NCBI RefSeq assembly: GCF_030272615.1
Contig: NC_081413.1
Coordinates: 717,423,867-717,487,866, forward strand
DNA from: Cryptomeria japonica
Taxonomy: Eukaryota; Streptophyta; Pinopsida; Cupressales; Cupressaceae
Direction: 5' to 3'
DNA: 64,000 nucleotides
The notes below the pieces were generated by a model that saw nothing but the letters and a program-made list of their open reading frames with translations, had not been told where the DNA came from and did no database searches. Positions 46,723 through 59,452 of the stretch are shown here, one piece after another (the stretch's first letter is position 1; the number at the start of each line of letters is the position of its first letter). The translations under genes were made by a program, and so were the position numbers.

Positions 46723-48600
46723 CTCTTTAGAGTATCCTAATTCAAAAAAAATAAAAATAATAAAAAATAAATAAATAAAAAATAAACAAAATAAAAAATA
46801 AAAAATAATTTAAAATATAGAAAAATCATAAAGCATAAAAATCGTTGTTAGGTGAAAACCTGGCAAACAGGTGCTTTGTGACACAAAAAAATAAAAAAAT
46901 AAAAAAATAAAAAATAAAAAATAAAAAATAATTAAAAATACAAAAAAATCATAAAGCATAAAAATCGTTACTTGGTGAAAACCTGGCAAACAGGCGCCTT
47001 GTGACACACACAAAAAAAAAAAATTAAAAAAGTAAAGAAAAAAAAAACATTTCGTCCAACGGTGAAAACCACTTCGGTGGTGCCCTGGGCAAGTACCATG
47101 GTGAAAATTGGGTCACCAGCACCATGCGTAGAGACATTTCTCCTCCCTCCTTTAGGATTCCATCTCATCCTTTCACTTTGCACACACTAACAACCTATTC
47201 ATTCATAATAAACTTTACACATTCCCATCATGGCTTGTTATTGATCTACCTAAGATTGGTTAGCCATTCATAATAAACATTCCTTTTCGCTCGTTTCAAT
47301 CCATAATAAATCAGCTCCTATCTGTGGCTAAGGCAAATCCTATGTCTAGTGATGGGTGTGGAACTAAGAGCATCACACATTTTGAGGAATACAATTTCTT
47401 CTACTTTTCTTCAGTCTATCCGCGCACAATCCACAATAAAGCAACACTTGCATCATAGATCTGCAATAAAGTTTTGTCTTCTCTGCAATAAAGTATCAGT
47501 TGCATGGATTCAATTAGTTTCAGATGAGACACAGCAGTAACAATGGGCTTCAACAAATCAAATCTTTCAAACAGACTCAGACAACATTATGGTTTAGTGC
47601 TATCTATCCTTTTTGTGAAAGTAAACATTGTGACCACAATCAAACAAGACTTATATAAGTGACAAGAGACACTAAACTTGAGGACTACAATGGATGTTGG
47701 TGTTGAGTCTTGGTTTTCTTTTGATTTTATCTTTTTGGTGACATGTCTTTTATCTTTTCTAGGATGTCTCGGACTAGAGATTCTATCTCCAGGATGTCTT
47801 TGACTAGAAAGGCGAGGATGGGGTATCATCGCCTATTTTTCTTTTTATTGTCTATGGATTGTCTCTTAGTAATGCTATGACTTGTCCAAGGATATGAGGA
47901 CACTGAGAGTCTAGTATGAACTGGGGCATTCCTTGTTTGTGACTGTCTTATCTCCATGCAAATAGGTACAATGACTTTCTAGGTTGAACATATGCCTCGA
48001 TTGTCATAACCTACTTGCCATAATAAAGCTCAATGATGATAACACACAAGAAGCTCTCTCACTTCCATATCTTCTATCTTTCATTCCCCTTTCTTGATTG
48101 ACTTCCATCGTCCTTCTTGAGTCCGTGTAGCCTGCTATCACACGACTGAGTATAATGACACACTAAAAAAATATCTGCATTTCATGTAGTTGCACCTCCA
48201 TTACCACATACAAGCATTTCATACATACATATAGATATCACAATTGCATCACATCATGCACACAACACATATTAGCACATTTTACATTTTCATCCTGTAA
48301 ATAGTCATTTGCATTATCATATTCATTGACATTTCATACATTTATATTCACATATGCATAACATATTAAAAACATAAAAGAACAAAAATATTGCATTGCA
48401 TCATATACATATTTGCATCCATATCATAAGCATCACATAAAAACATACATCATGAAACATCTCATCACATAGGTATGCATGCATATAGTTGCCGCAAAGA
48501 TGAATCATCTCATATATATAATTAAAAGTGTCATGATACAATGATATCAAAATCATATGGCTACAATCACCCGAAGGTGTCTACATCATAATCCAAAATG
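46723..48600 (+). other. P post-pol spacer with A-rich repeats
   Basis: No gene. 46740-47045 is A-rich with two copies of a unit of about 124 bp (46822-46883 and 46946-47006) containing CATAAAGCATAAAAATCG and GGTGAAAACCTGGCAAACAG; a third GGTGAAAACC lies at 47060. The same GGTGAAAACC plus GCGCCTTG text follows pol in many plant gypsy elements, from memory. 48180-48520 is rich in CATA and ACAT words. Confidence 0.55.
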
Positions 48601-50548
48601 GTACAAAACTGATACATAGGGAGCCCTCTATGGCTATGATAAACTCCCTCCCTCGGAGCCACCTAGCCTCGATGGAGTTTGAGCCCTAGAAGGACCCGCC
48701 CCAGGATCATCTCTCCTGTCCCATCTATTTGGTGGTGGTGGAGGACCCATAACCCCACCACTGGATGCCTGTTTCCTCTGTCTCCCTCCAGGAGCCATCG
48801 TTGTTTGTGATGGTCTGCGGAAGCTCCTCACCCACTGCTCTGGTGGCACTGCCCGTAGTATAGGTCTCACCAATAGCCTATCTCCTCCCTTGCCCACAGA
48901 ACATATGTGTATCCAACCCCTGTGTCCTCTGTCACCTGCCTCCCAACCCTCAATGTTGTCTTAGCCTCAATATAGCGCTGGATAGCCTAATCCTGCTCCT
49001 GCTTAGTATCCCTCAGCTATCTCCTAAGCCTAGTTGTCTCCCTCTCCAGATCTTGGATTTCATCTGCCTGTCCCTAGCAGATCTCCCTCAGCTCAAATAG
49101 CTCATCCTCCTCCTCCTCGGCCCCCTGTGCCTATGGCTCCCCCTATACTGGTGGTTGTGTCTGTGCCTGTGCCTGTGCCTGTACCTATACCTGCCTCTGT
49201 CCCTGTCCCTGCACCTGTCTAGTACCCTGTGTTGCTGGTACCTGTAATGGCAATCCACCATGACCCCTCACCACCCGAGCCTACCTCTCCTCTCCACCCT
49301 TTCTCCGCGGAGCCACCCTCCTCTCTCCAACTGTACCCTACCTCCTCCGTCAGTCTCTCCCCCCACATCTCCATCTATCTGCTTGCCTGGGTCTATCAGT
49401 CATGGAAATGGATGCTCAGCCCAATATGTAGTGTAATCTGCATCGATACCTGCATCCTCAATCTCAGGCCACATATCCCATGGCATGGGCACCATCTTTG
49501 CCAACTGCATCACGGCCTGATCATATGATAACAATGGCCCAAAGTGTGCCTGGTCTCGTACTGTCTGCATATACATACCAGGACCCTATGGCATCTGCTA
49601 GGTCCTGCCAAACTGTCTGCATACCCTATCCACTAACTACCTCTCTAGTACATAGAGCATCTGCCCAATCAGATATTTGCTCTTGAAGGTATAGGGTAGA
49701 TCCACTACCTCATCCTCCCACTGCTCGCACTCGTATTATGGCCTCCATATCATAGTGTCAATCTCATCGATCACTCGACGTCAATGCTCCAACCTGCCAA
49801 TCTGTGGCTGTAAGGTAATCATATCATATAGATAAACAAAACTGCGTCCATGACCCTGGCCTCTGAAATGTATCGGTCGTGTGACTAGGAGATGCTCATA
49901 TGCCCAAACCTGCAACAATGTAACTCCATAGCTCAATCCTATAGATCCATGATAAACAAACTGATGAAGCTCATAATATAAGTGTGCCAGCACGCACGGT
50001 CCCCAGGCATATCTAGTATGCTGTATAACCAGTGTCTCCAAGGTGCTCCCCCAGCCCACAGCCAACCCTCGTGTCGCCTTGTCTGGACACAGGAACCCAC
50101 TGATCACTCCTCCTAGCACTGCTGGTAGAGTCAATTGGGTCTGTGTCATGGTATCCCATGCCACGTCCTACCCTCATCTCTAGTCCCAAATCCCGGAACA
50201 CTCATCTCAATGCCTCCCTGTCTCCATCTTGATCGTAGGGTATCAAATCCCCATCAATCGATATTTGCAGTATCCTGTACACATCCTCTAAGGTGACTGT
50301 CATCTCACCCATAGGCAAATGAAATGTGCATGTCTCAGAATGCCACCTCTCAGCCAACGCAGTCAGCAAACCCATGTTCGCTCGAAACTCAGGCACATAT
50401 AGAATGTATCTCAGACCCCTAGCCTCAATGGCAGCCCTGTCCTCGAATGTCAACTCTAGTCATAACCTCTGAGTCGATGGGAATCTCTCCCATGACTCCA
50501 GCATATGTAAGTACTCCTGCAGTCAAGCAAACCAATCATGTCAGTCAA

Positions 50549-50990
50549 AGTGACACTCACTGTTTATCACAAAGTGTTGCTTCTATCCTAGTGACATTCA
50601 CTGTTCATCACAAAGTGTTGCTATCTATCCTAGTGGTACTCCCTATTCATCATAAAGTACTATGTGTTTTGCACTCCCTGTTCATCACAAAGTGTTGCTC
50701 ATATTTGCACTCCCTGTTCATCACAAAGTGTTGCTCCTATTGGTACTCCCTGTTCATCACAAAGTGCCTCGATCTATCCTATCTTAGGGCCTTTGCTTGA
50801 GTGTATCCTCTTGAGTAGTTTCCTAATTGGCAACATATGTTCTATCACAGAATTGTCAATCCTAGCCCTATCTGTTATCCTAGTCTTCCCTAGAGGACCT
50901 GCTTGAGTGTGTCCTCTCAGCAACTTATCTAATCGACAGCATATGTTCATTACAAAACTGTCGATTTGACTTTGAAGACATAAACGTGCC
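50549..50990. repeat. Tandem repeats in the PMD intron
   Basis: Six copies of a 30-50 bp unit around CCCTGTTCATCACAAAGTG (50549-50770), then two copies of a unit of about 105 bp starting GCTTGAGTGT and containing CAGCATATGTTCATTAC-like text (50790-50985). Confidence 0.85.
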
Positions 50991-51250
50991 TTCATGACAT
51001 AAGCGCGCTTATAGACTACACAAACATGCCTGCTCTACACAGACGCGCTTGAAATACACAAACGTGCCTATGCTCTACACAGATGCGCCTGCTCTGCACA
51101 GACGTGCCCACATTTCACAAATGCACTTGTACAACGCAAACACGCTCACATCTAACATAGACGCTTTTCCCAGCATAGATGCGCCTGGCACAAATGCAAA
51201 CGCGCCTAGCCAACATAGACACGCCTGGCACCAATGCAGATGCACCTACA
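50985..51250 (-). repeat. GCG-word array in the PMD intron
   Basis: About a dozen words around CACAGACGCGCCTG and AACATAGACACGCCTGGCAC. Its ACACAGACGCG core is the reverse complement of GCGTCTGTGT in the leader array of P, so the two arrays of P lie in opposite orientation. Confidence 0.8.
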
Positions 51251-51773
51251 TGTTTTTGACATTTTTTGACATTATCCTAAAGCACATTTATTGCACTACC
51301 TAGCATGCATTAGTGACAACAATTAATGTGACAAAGTACAAAGAGGTTTTGAGGTACTTACCAGCTCTCCTACATCTGCTGGCCTCTGAAATCGGTGAAC
51401 ACGATCAAATCTATGAACCAATGCCATCGCTACTGACTGCTGCTGCTCTATTCTCTCTCTGCACTCTGATCTCTTGGATGTGTGGATGACAATGAAGATG
51501 TTTTCCCCTCGTGGTCTATTTTTTAGACTGCCCTAGCCCTAGCCCTCACCCGAGTCAATCTTCATTATCCCGTGACTCTATCACTCTATCCTATCTGGTC
51601 AACCCTTTCTAGCCTTTCTTTCTTATCAAGAGATTGTCTGCGATCTTTCCAAACATTTTCATCCAATCTCTCGAGGGGGCATATCATTCCCATCTTGGGG
51701 CAACTTTGTATCAATTCATATTATTTTCTTTGAAACAACGTGACAAGCTGCATTGTCTCAAAGAGGGGCAAAA

Positions 51774-52556
51774 TGTAGACACCTAAAATTGTCCAGTCTA
51801 ATTAAATAAATATTTTATTTATTTAATTATCTTCACCTAATTCTTCTACTAATTAAATAAATCTTTATTTATTTAATTAATTCATTTATCCTCTTCTAGC
51901 CTTAATTCTCATTTAAATAAATACTTTATTTATTTAAATTATCCTTTTCCTAAATTGAATAAATATCTTATTTATTTAATTGATCCCACTTCCTCTATTA
52001 ATTAAATAAATCTTTATTTATTTAATTAATTCATTAACCTTTTCTACCTATGACACAAGTCATTCATCTCTTAATTCATACACTACCTACCCTCTTATTA
52101 TTTTATTATTTTCTCTACCTACCCTCTAATCATACCCAACCATTTATCTTTTACACCTCTCAATATTATCCCTCCATTTCTTATAGTGTCTTCTATATAA
52201 GGAGATGCTTCCTTCATTATCAAACCCTAACTAACTCAATTGCGCACTCAACTACACTACGCTTTCAAACTTGCATATGCGATCCTACTTGCAACCACAT
52301 TTCCATTCTTTGTTGAGCTCTTGTGCACATAAAATCTGAGAGCAACTATATCAAGCAAGATCAATGGAGATAGGAAGAATGGAGGTCCAAACCCTATTGG
52401 ACATGTGATGGTATAATCTTTGTGATTTCATTTGATTTGCATTGTCTTAGGTAATCTTCATATGTTATGGTGGATCTTTGTTGTTGCTAGGCTAGGGTTT
52501 TGTGGTTGAATTCATTTAGTCTTTCAATATTGTTGTTTCCATTTTCACCGTATACA
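51774..52556 (+). repeat. 3' LTR of P
   Basis: Preceded by the polypurine tract CAAAGAGGGGCAAAA. Begins TGTAGACACC and ends ACCGTATACA, 783 bp, with the same five palindromes and a TATA box at 52194-52201. Confidence 0.95.
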
Positions 52557-53190
52557 CTATCAATAGGGGATATTCATCTTAGGGCATTCATTTTTTATAT
52601 TCAGAATGAGAATAGTATGGGTGAGCAGGAATGTGAATACCTAGATATGGAGAAGATCATTCCATTACCTCTATGAGGTGAAGTAGGAGATCCTGATAGA
52701 ATTTTATACCATTGAAATCAATTAGCATGTGAACATAGTCATGGGGAGAGAAGAAGCTTATAGAGAATAAGAATAGATAGAAGATATTTTGGCTAGAACA
52801 ATGTATGGGTATCTTTCTCATAGGTGGAATTGGTTACCAGAGGATCTGAAGAGGGTAGAGCCCCACTCATAAAGAAATTATTATGTGCCACTTAGAAGAG
52901 AAGCTACATACATACATTTGGGAAGGTCACAACAAGGAAAATGGATACCTTTAATCTTCCATCCATCTATATTATGGTGGCCTATTTCACACTAGAAAGA
53001 ACTCACATATTATGATGTTGAACAAGAAAAGACTGGGTGGGAAAATTTTAAGAAAGATCAAGGGTTTTATTGGATTCCTATTGCAAAAACTAGGAGAGAA
53101 ACTACTGTAGGGGACTTTAGACTATTAACATGGAAGGAGAATCAGAAACCATCTGCTAGTGGACCAACAAAGCCTTAAGTTGGGGGGATG
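52557..53190 (+). pseudogene. Decayed coding-like remnant downstream of P
   Basis: Coding-like but broken text, for example around 52905-53170 (a TYIHLGRSQQGKWIPLIFHP-like stretch and WKENQKPSASGP), ending in a stop followed by GTTGGGGGGATGATGAGG, which resembles a polypurine tract. It may continue the remnant at 40181-40965. Family not recognised. Confidence 0.3.
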
Positions 53191-56100
53191 ATGAGGCTTG
53201 TTTTATGCATCTTTATTACAAACATTTTATGGTGTTTTAAGACTTTTATTTTAATACCCTCAGGGATATATACTATGTGGTAGTGTCTTTTTGAGTCAAT
53301 ATGTTGAACATATCATTATATTGTAAAACTCCTTATGGTGGTGTTATAACAATTTAATGATGCAATATAAATATAGCATTATCTTTGGATGATATTAAAT
53401 GTTGTGTTTTAAGTAATCATGAATGTGTTGTATTTTTGGTATGTTAACCTTGATGATGTAGTTGGTTGAAAAAAGTCCTATGTTCCTGAGGTGGGATTTA
53501 AAGTTATCATCAAAAGGTGGTAGAACTTTGAAAGAGTCTTGGACAACAAAGTAGGAAAAAGTCAAGACTGTTATAATATGGATACCAGCTGTTTGTCTCA
53601 TTTAAAGACTTCAAGGACTAGTCAGGAGGGCAACTACTCTTCCATTTAATTGCCATGTTTGTTGAAGGAGCGGATTTAGGAAAGGTTGTAATGATTGCAA
53701 ATTTGGAATAGAATTCTACTATGTTTTGGTCTTCTTTGCTTCTTATATTTTATGTTTCAATAAAGTTCTCATCCTATATACTAGGAGTGGAGCAGCTATT
53801 ATGGAAGATTGTTAGGATTTAGTCATTATATAAACTCTCCTCGTTCTTCTTAATACGTCAGTTGGAAGTATATTTATGTCTATTGTAGTGATCAAGTATT
53901 CCTGAGAAGAATAAAGTTCAGCGTTCACTTGTTTCATTATCTGATGTGGTTGTGAGAGCTTAGTAATCTAATTTTGTAGTTACTAGTTCAAAAGACTCAT
54001 CCAAGGGGGCCCCACTTGGTGAGGATTCTGCACATTTATTTTTTTCACTTTCATTTTCCATGTTATATTTATTTTGTTTTTCAGCAAACTGATCGTTGTT
54101 TACTCTTATAGCCACTGAACTATAATTTTGTGATTGTTCATGTAGCCAAGGCAGAGCAAAGTAGTTGTTTATGTTTAACTAGGAAATTTCCATTACATAA
54201 TAAGTAGTAGGATTTCTTTACACTACAATATAGTTAGTAGTATTCCCTTTGTGAAGGATCATTCCAATATTTCATATCTTGAAATTTAGAATGAAAGTAT
54301 CTCTTAGAAGATCTTAGTGCACAAACTGTGTTGTCCCATTTCAGTTAAATGTCATTGAGTTGATAAGATAAATGAACCTTAATGATGGGGTCTGATAGCT
54401 ACTCAGTAAAGAAAGCATGTCTCTGAGTTAAGGTATTGTACCTAGTTATTCATCCATTATTCAGGACCAACACACCTTATGGTCACTTCCCTCTTTCATA
54501 TTTCCTCTCTTTCTCCTTCTCATTAAATTAACCTCACTAAACCATGATTTATCATTCCACTCTATCTCATCACCTTTACCACCTGCATAAAAAATAGCTC
54601 TTACAAATTCATTTCACTCAAACAAAAACCAACCTTGACAAAATTTTAATAATCAATAATTACCTTTACAATTTCCTCTTTCTTTACTACTACAAGGTCC
54701 TTCTCAATCTCTTCATGTTCATCCATTCTAAACTTATCATTCACATGAGAATTAACTCCATCAAATAATTCATAACGATCAATTTTACCTCATCATTCAT
54801 TGTGGCAAATTTTACTCTTATTGTCAATGCAAGTCACTCTCTCTCAACTGCTGCAATTTGTATTAGTAAGTCATTATATTTTCTTTTCTCCATTTCTCGT
54901 TCACTCTTCTCATTCATTATCATCTATATGTGCTCTTGTTCACACTATTATCCCAAAAAAATTAATGTCTCCTTGTCCTCCAAAAGACCAAACATTGGTA
55001 TAACTTCATTACATTACCAAACCAAACAAACTTGCTAAAAGGTTTCAACATATTAAAACATTTAAATAAATAAAAGGGAACATTAATCTTCAAGTGAATA
55101 AAAAATTTCTTCATATAATGAAATTGAAACAATAACATGGTCTTTCATACCTCCAATAAGCTACAACAGGCACCATGAACATTTAAACTAACTCTCACAA
55201 ACTATCCACATCATCAAAATTGACACAACTATAGGAAAACCATTACGAATTTGAAACAAACATGTCTAAGATAAGTTTTCATGTCTCACTTGAAGCCTCT
55301 CTTTCTCTAGAATTTATTTATTTAAGAACTAGCATTCTCTTCTCTTCATTATTTTATTTTCTAAATCTTCAAAATCTACTACTTTTAGCTCTTTATTCTT
55401 CTCCTTCCTAGGCATTGCATATCACTTCAAAATCTGCATTTGCCCTTTTTTTTCCAATCCTCCTTCTAGGTGTGGGAAACCACCAACTAATATGGTTATG
55501 TAACTTGCCACTCCCCTAACCTCCACACCAATAATTAATTTGTAACTCCCCTTCTTCTCTTGTAAGCTTGAAGCACCAAAGATAGAGTCAAGCCAAAATA
55601 ATACATTCTAAAATTTTAAAAAGGAGCATAGTGTAGCAATAAATAGCCCACTAATATGCATGGGTATTGATCTTTTATCCCTTAAACTTTAAATTGATGA
55701 GACACTAAATATAGTATTCTAAAAATAGTGTAGCCATTTGTCTTCTAAGGTTCATAATTTAATTTTCAATATGTTGGATGTGTGCAAAATGTACCTGGAT
55801 GTCATTTAGAAAAGTGCACAAGAAACTAATGACAAATCACTTTTGGATGTTAAATTTGAATATGCAAACATCTTTTGATTGCTCTAAAAACTTGAACATA
55901 AAGAATTCCCACTTTCATCTATGGAATACAAATGGATAAAAATTTACATACAAGATATAACATACTAAAAATCAAGCCAAAATCCTAGAAAAAATATTTT
56001 TGAACATTAGATGTTTCAACCCCTTTCTCAATAACTTCTCAAATTTTTAATTTATTTTTTACAATTAGAATGCTCTTGTACACCACTCTCTATAGAAACT

Positions 56101-57121
56101 GTATTTTTAATTAAAAGTAGTATAATATGATAACATATACTTCTTGATTGATAAATTCTAAATTTAAGAGTTTACATATTTACATGCATGTGCATTGTTG
56201 TTTGTGTGATACATTTAGCCTCAAAAACTTGTTGATTATGGGCATTAGAATTGTAGTTTATTTAGTTCTAGGCAGCCTATGCAAGAAATATAGACCTAAG
56301 CATTGTGTTGTAGTTTGGGACAACTCGACTTGGCACAACCATTTTTGTATGAAAGCAATTCTAATAAAGATTTTTTATAGGTGCATAATATTAGATTGAT
56401 TATCAAATTTTTAATCCCAATAATCACTTATAATAAATAATTACTAAGTCAACATTTATTTAGAATAAAAATCACTACATCATTTGAAACAACTAGCCAC
56501 TTCTATTTCTCTATCCTATCATTTTCAACTCATTGTGATTTAGACTTGATTTTCATTCATTGTTTGATTATTTAGATGTATAGATATATCATCTTAGTGT
56601 TGGAAACATAAGATTTTTTATTTATCCTACATAAAGTAATGGTGGTATTTGATAAGTAATCATTGTTATCAAATTTTATAGTTAATTTTTAGTTAGTCAC
56701 TACTTAATATCTATTATATTGTGTTTTAAGTGGAATGATATAGAGTTTAGCTTTCATTTCCATCTTGATTTAAAAGGTGAATATAAAGATGAATTAATAT
56801 TCTATACATGAATCATATTATCTGTTCAACATTTTGGATGGAGATTTGACTTTATTTATTTATAAAAATTAAGAATTTAAATATAATTTTAAATTTCAAT
56901 TAATTAATAAAAATGGTCAAATGTGCATCTAGAATGTTGGAGAGACATTGTCATGCATGGACTAGTCGTAGATATGGTTTAAAGATAACAAATCCTATAT
57001 GTTATTTATAACAAGTGAGAATATGAAATTTGACTTTTATTTTGGCGTAAGATGTCTTTAGCATGAAGAATCCCAAGTCTAGATATGTTATTATTAAATG
57101 TTCTAGAGGTTAAATACAAGG

Positions 57122-57206
57122 CATCTCAAATACTAAACTTGTGTGAAATACTTTTTTTTTCTCAATTTATTTGTTTATATTTCACACAAGTTTAGTATTT
57201 CAGATG
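57122..57206. repeat. Near-perfect inverted repeat (hairpin)
   Basis: Arm 57128-57150 (AAATACTAAACTTGTGTGAA plus ATA) is an exact reverse complement of 57178-57200. With one mismatch the arms extend to about 29 bp. The loop is 27 bp and T-rich. Confidence 0.95.
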
Positions 57207-58544
57207 TTTTTTTATCTTCATAACTTAATTATTTTATTTAATGAATTGAAACAAACTAATATTCCAATCAAGATATTCTTAAAATATTTGATAAATTCGA
57301 TTCTTTCCAATTCTTTTAACATTTTTTAATAAATGCTAAAATTGACTTTGTTTACAATTCATTAAGAGAATCTTTCCATTTTAAATATAATTAAATACAC
57401 ATGAAATATCGCATTCATCTATGTTATATTACTCATATACATAAATATAACTACATATTAAAAATATTAATTTATTATATTACCATGTAAACAACAATTT
57501 ATTATAAAAATAAACAAATAATATATAATGTAGGTCACACAAAATTACAAAAGAAGATGTTAGACCCTACCTACTTTCTTTATGTTGAGTATGGTTTCCT
57601 TAAGCATTATCAAATTGATTATTATGTGCAATATTAAATTAAAAAAAATATTACAATATTATGTGAAAAAAAAAAACTCATGTTATTGGCTTAACTAGTA
57701 AATAATGGAGAATCAAAACATTTTTTAAGCCATAAACTTTCTCTTTCACCGTCTTTTTATCAGTACGAAAATCTACTTTGATTCTGCTCTCCATAAATAT
57801 AATGTTGTTCACCAATTATCCTTTTTTTCAAATTTTCTTCCAAAGTTATATCTTAATCAATTAAAAAACTAACCATGTTGATTTGATTTGGATTGGTCAA
57901 AAATTTAAGACGATTTGATAATGATATTCTGAAATAAAATATTTGGCGAACTCATATTTTATTTATAATTTTTGTTTTGTAATGTTGATGCCTGATGGAA
58001 TGGTTAAAAGGTTAGAAGAAGGAAAATTAAATTTCAAAATGACATGACACCATGGATGGATATATCAAATATTAAATGTCAACATTTGTGGCTCTTAAAT
58101 TATCCACGTAAGGTAGGTAAATTAAAAACCAAATTTGTAAGATGAGGTCAAAGTCACAAATTTGTTGGCTTCTGCTTTGGCTAAGGAATCCTACACGTAA
58201 AGGATTTTCATTTTTACTTAAATAATAATATTATTAATTATTAATTTACTGAGATGAAGGATTCCACCTAATCTAAACTAACTATAAATTTGGGGTCAAT
58301 CATGGATGCTCAGTTTCCACGTGCTCTCTTAAATAATGAGCCTCAAATTACACGTCTTCACTTTATACACCACATAGACAAGCAATGTATTTTTTTCTTT
58401 TCTTTAATGCAACACACCATCAATCAATCACTATAAAGACCATATTAATGTTCCAATTGGCATTTGATTTCTTCATACTTTTATTCTTTTATTTTATATT
58501 GGTATGCTCTAGAAGTTTGTTTGTATTGTTGGTTTCGTAATCTT

Positions 58545-58840
58545 GTGTAATTTGGTTTGATTTTTTTATTTTTATTTTTGATTTGTGATCGTTTTGTAAT
58601 TTTCAGCATTATTGGTGTTTGTAAGATAAGATTTAGAGAGAGTAGAAATGAAATAATGGAACTTGGGTTAAAGGGTTGGTTGTCTCAATGTTGTGTAATT
58701 TGGCTTGATTATATGTGTAGTTCTTGTTTGACTTGTGGCGTCTTGTAATTTTCAGCATTACTTGTCTACAAGATAAGATTTAGAGAAGAGTAGAAATGAA
58801 ATAATGGAACCTTGGTTGAAGGATTGGTTGTCTCAATGTT
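58545..58840. repeat. 148-bp tandem duplication
   Basis: Unit 1 58545-58692 and unit 2 58693-58840 both start GTGTAATTTGG and end TTGTCTCAATGTT, sharing TTGTAATTTTCAGCATTA and AGAGTAGAAATGAAATAATG. The first third is diverged. Confidence 0.9.
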
Positions 58841-59452
58841 GTTTGTCTTTACTTAAACATCATCGAGTTCAATGGTCAAACAATCAATAGTAATTTTACA
58901 CTTCATCCATTCAAAAAGTGGTAAATATGTGTTCTCTTTTTCTTAGTCAAAATGGACCTTTAAAAATAATACTGTAATCATTTCCAGAACCCATCATATT
59001 GCAAAGCCACTATAAATGCACAAATGCAAGACAAAATAATCCTATTATGCTTCTTTAAAATGTGTTGCATCTAATTTATCCATTGCTTTGAATCATTCAA
59101 CGATCAACAGTTCCATCTACTAAGTTGTTTGGACCATTGAGCACAAACTGAAATGCCAAAATATGAACAAAATTCATCGACACATCACAAGATTTGATAG
59201 AAATATCACACCAAAGTTGTATTAATATCTCAATAGAATGTCTATGCCAAATATGCAACCCCTTATTATTACAAGCAAAAGGGGGGTTTATATAGAGTCT
59301 GAAACTAGAAATTAACAAACCTGAAACTAGGGTTTTTGGGTGAAATTACAACCTAAAATTAAGTAAAACTACCTGAAAATTTGAAAAAAAAACTAAATCT
59401 AAACTAAAGCTTCACTCCTCTAAACTCTAACCAAAAGGTAAAAACATCTTAA

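Larger units (their letters stand above)
48634..51427 (-). pseudogene. Antisense plant mobile domain (PMD) gene with one intron
   Basis: Exon 1: ATG 51427 to 51362, 22 codons (MALVHRFDRVHRFQRPADVG...), ending CTG before GTAAGT. Intron 51361-50517, with acceptor TTGACTGCAG. Exon 2 starts at 50516 in phase 0 (EYLHMLESWERFPSTQR), then a stop, then the PMD core: ALAERWHSETCTFHLPMGE, MTVTLEDVYRILQISIDGD, a stop and a frameshift near 50165, AWGPCVLAHLYYELHQF, and VLERQLVDRVCRQFG near 49650. The downstream part codes a Glu-rich coiled coil (EEEEDELFELREICQG near 49120) and then ends near 48634. PMD proteins are relatives of Arabidopsis MAIN/MAIL1 and are known to occur in transposons. This copy has several stops and is dead. 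It is GC-richer than its surroundings. Confidence 0.8.
40966..52556 (+). mobile_element. Gypsy element P carrying an antisense PMD gene
   Basis: Bounded by two similar LTRs (782 and 783 bp). Internal order: leader with GCG-word array; gag; protease joined to the integrase C-terminal module; A-rich repeats with GGTGAAAACC; spacer; antisense PMD gene; polypurine tract AAGAGGGGCAAAA. Reverse transcriptase, RNase H and integrase core are absent, so P is non-autonomous. The five-base flanks TTGTC and CTATC agree at three positions, so a target duplication is uncertain. Confidence 0.9.
53191..59300. other. AT-rich intergenic DNA, no gene supported
   Basis: Short open stretches occur on both strands but none shows codon bias, a known motif or similarity to another part of the window. 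Supported structures are the hairpin at 57122-57206 and the tandem duplication at 58545-58840. A CCACGTGCTC G-box-like word lies at 58316, with no gene behind it that I can see. Confidence 0.5.

Noticed and set aside
46700-46740. Envelope-like gene in P because of the hydrophobic segment upstream
   Set aside because: The hydrophobic stretch lies within the protease-integrase frame, without a signal-peptide start or separate reading frame.
40961-52561. Five-base target duplication around P
   Set aside because: TTGTC and CTATC match at only three of five positions, so it cannot be claimed.
54800-56399. Several 60-85 residue plus-strand frames in 52.6-59 kb
   Set aside because: Length is within chance for AT-rich DNA, and no motif, repeat or codon pattern supports them.
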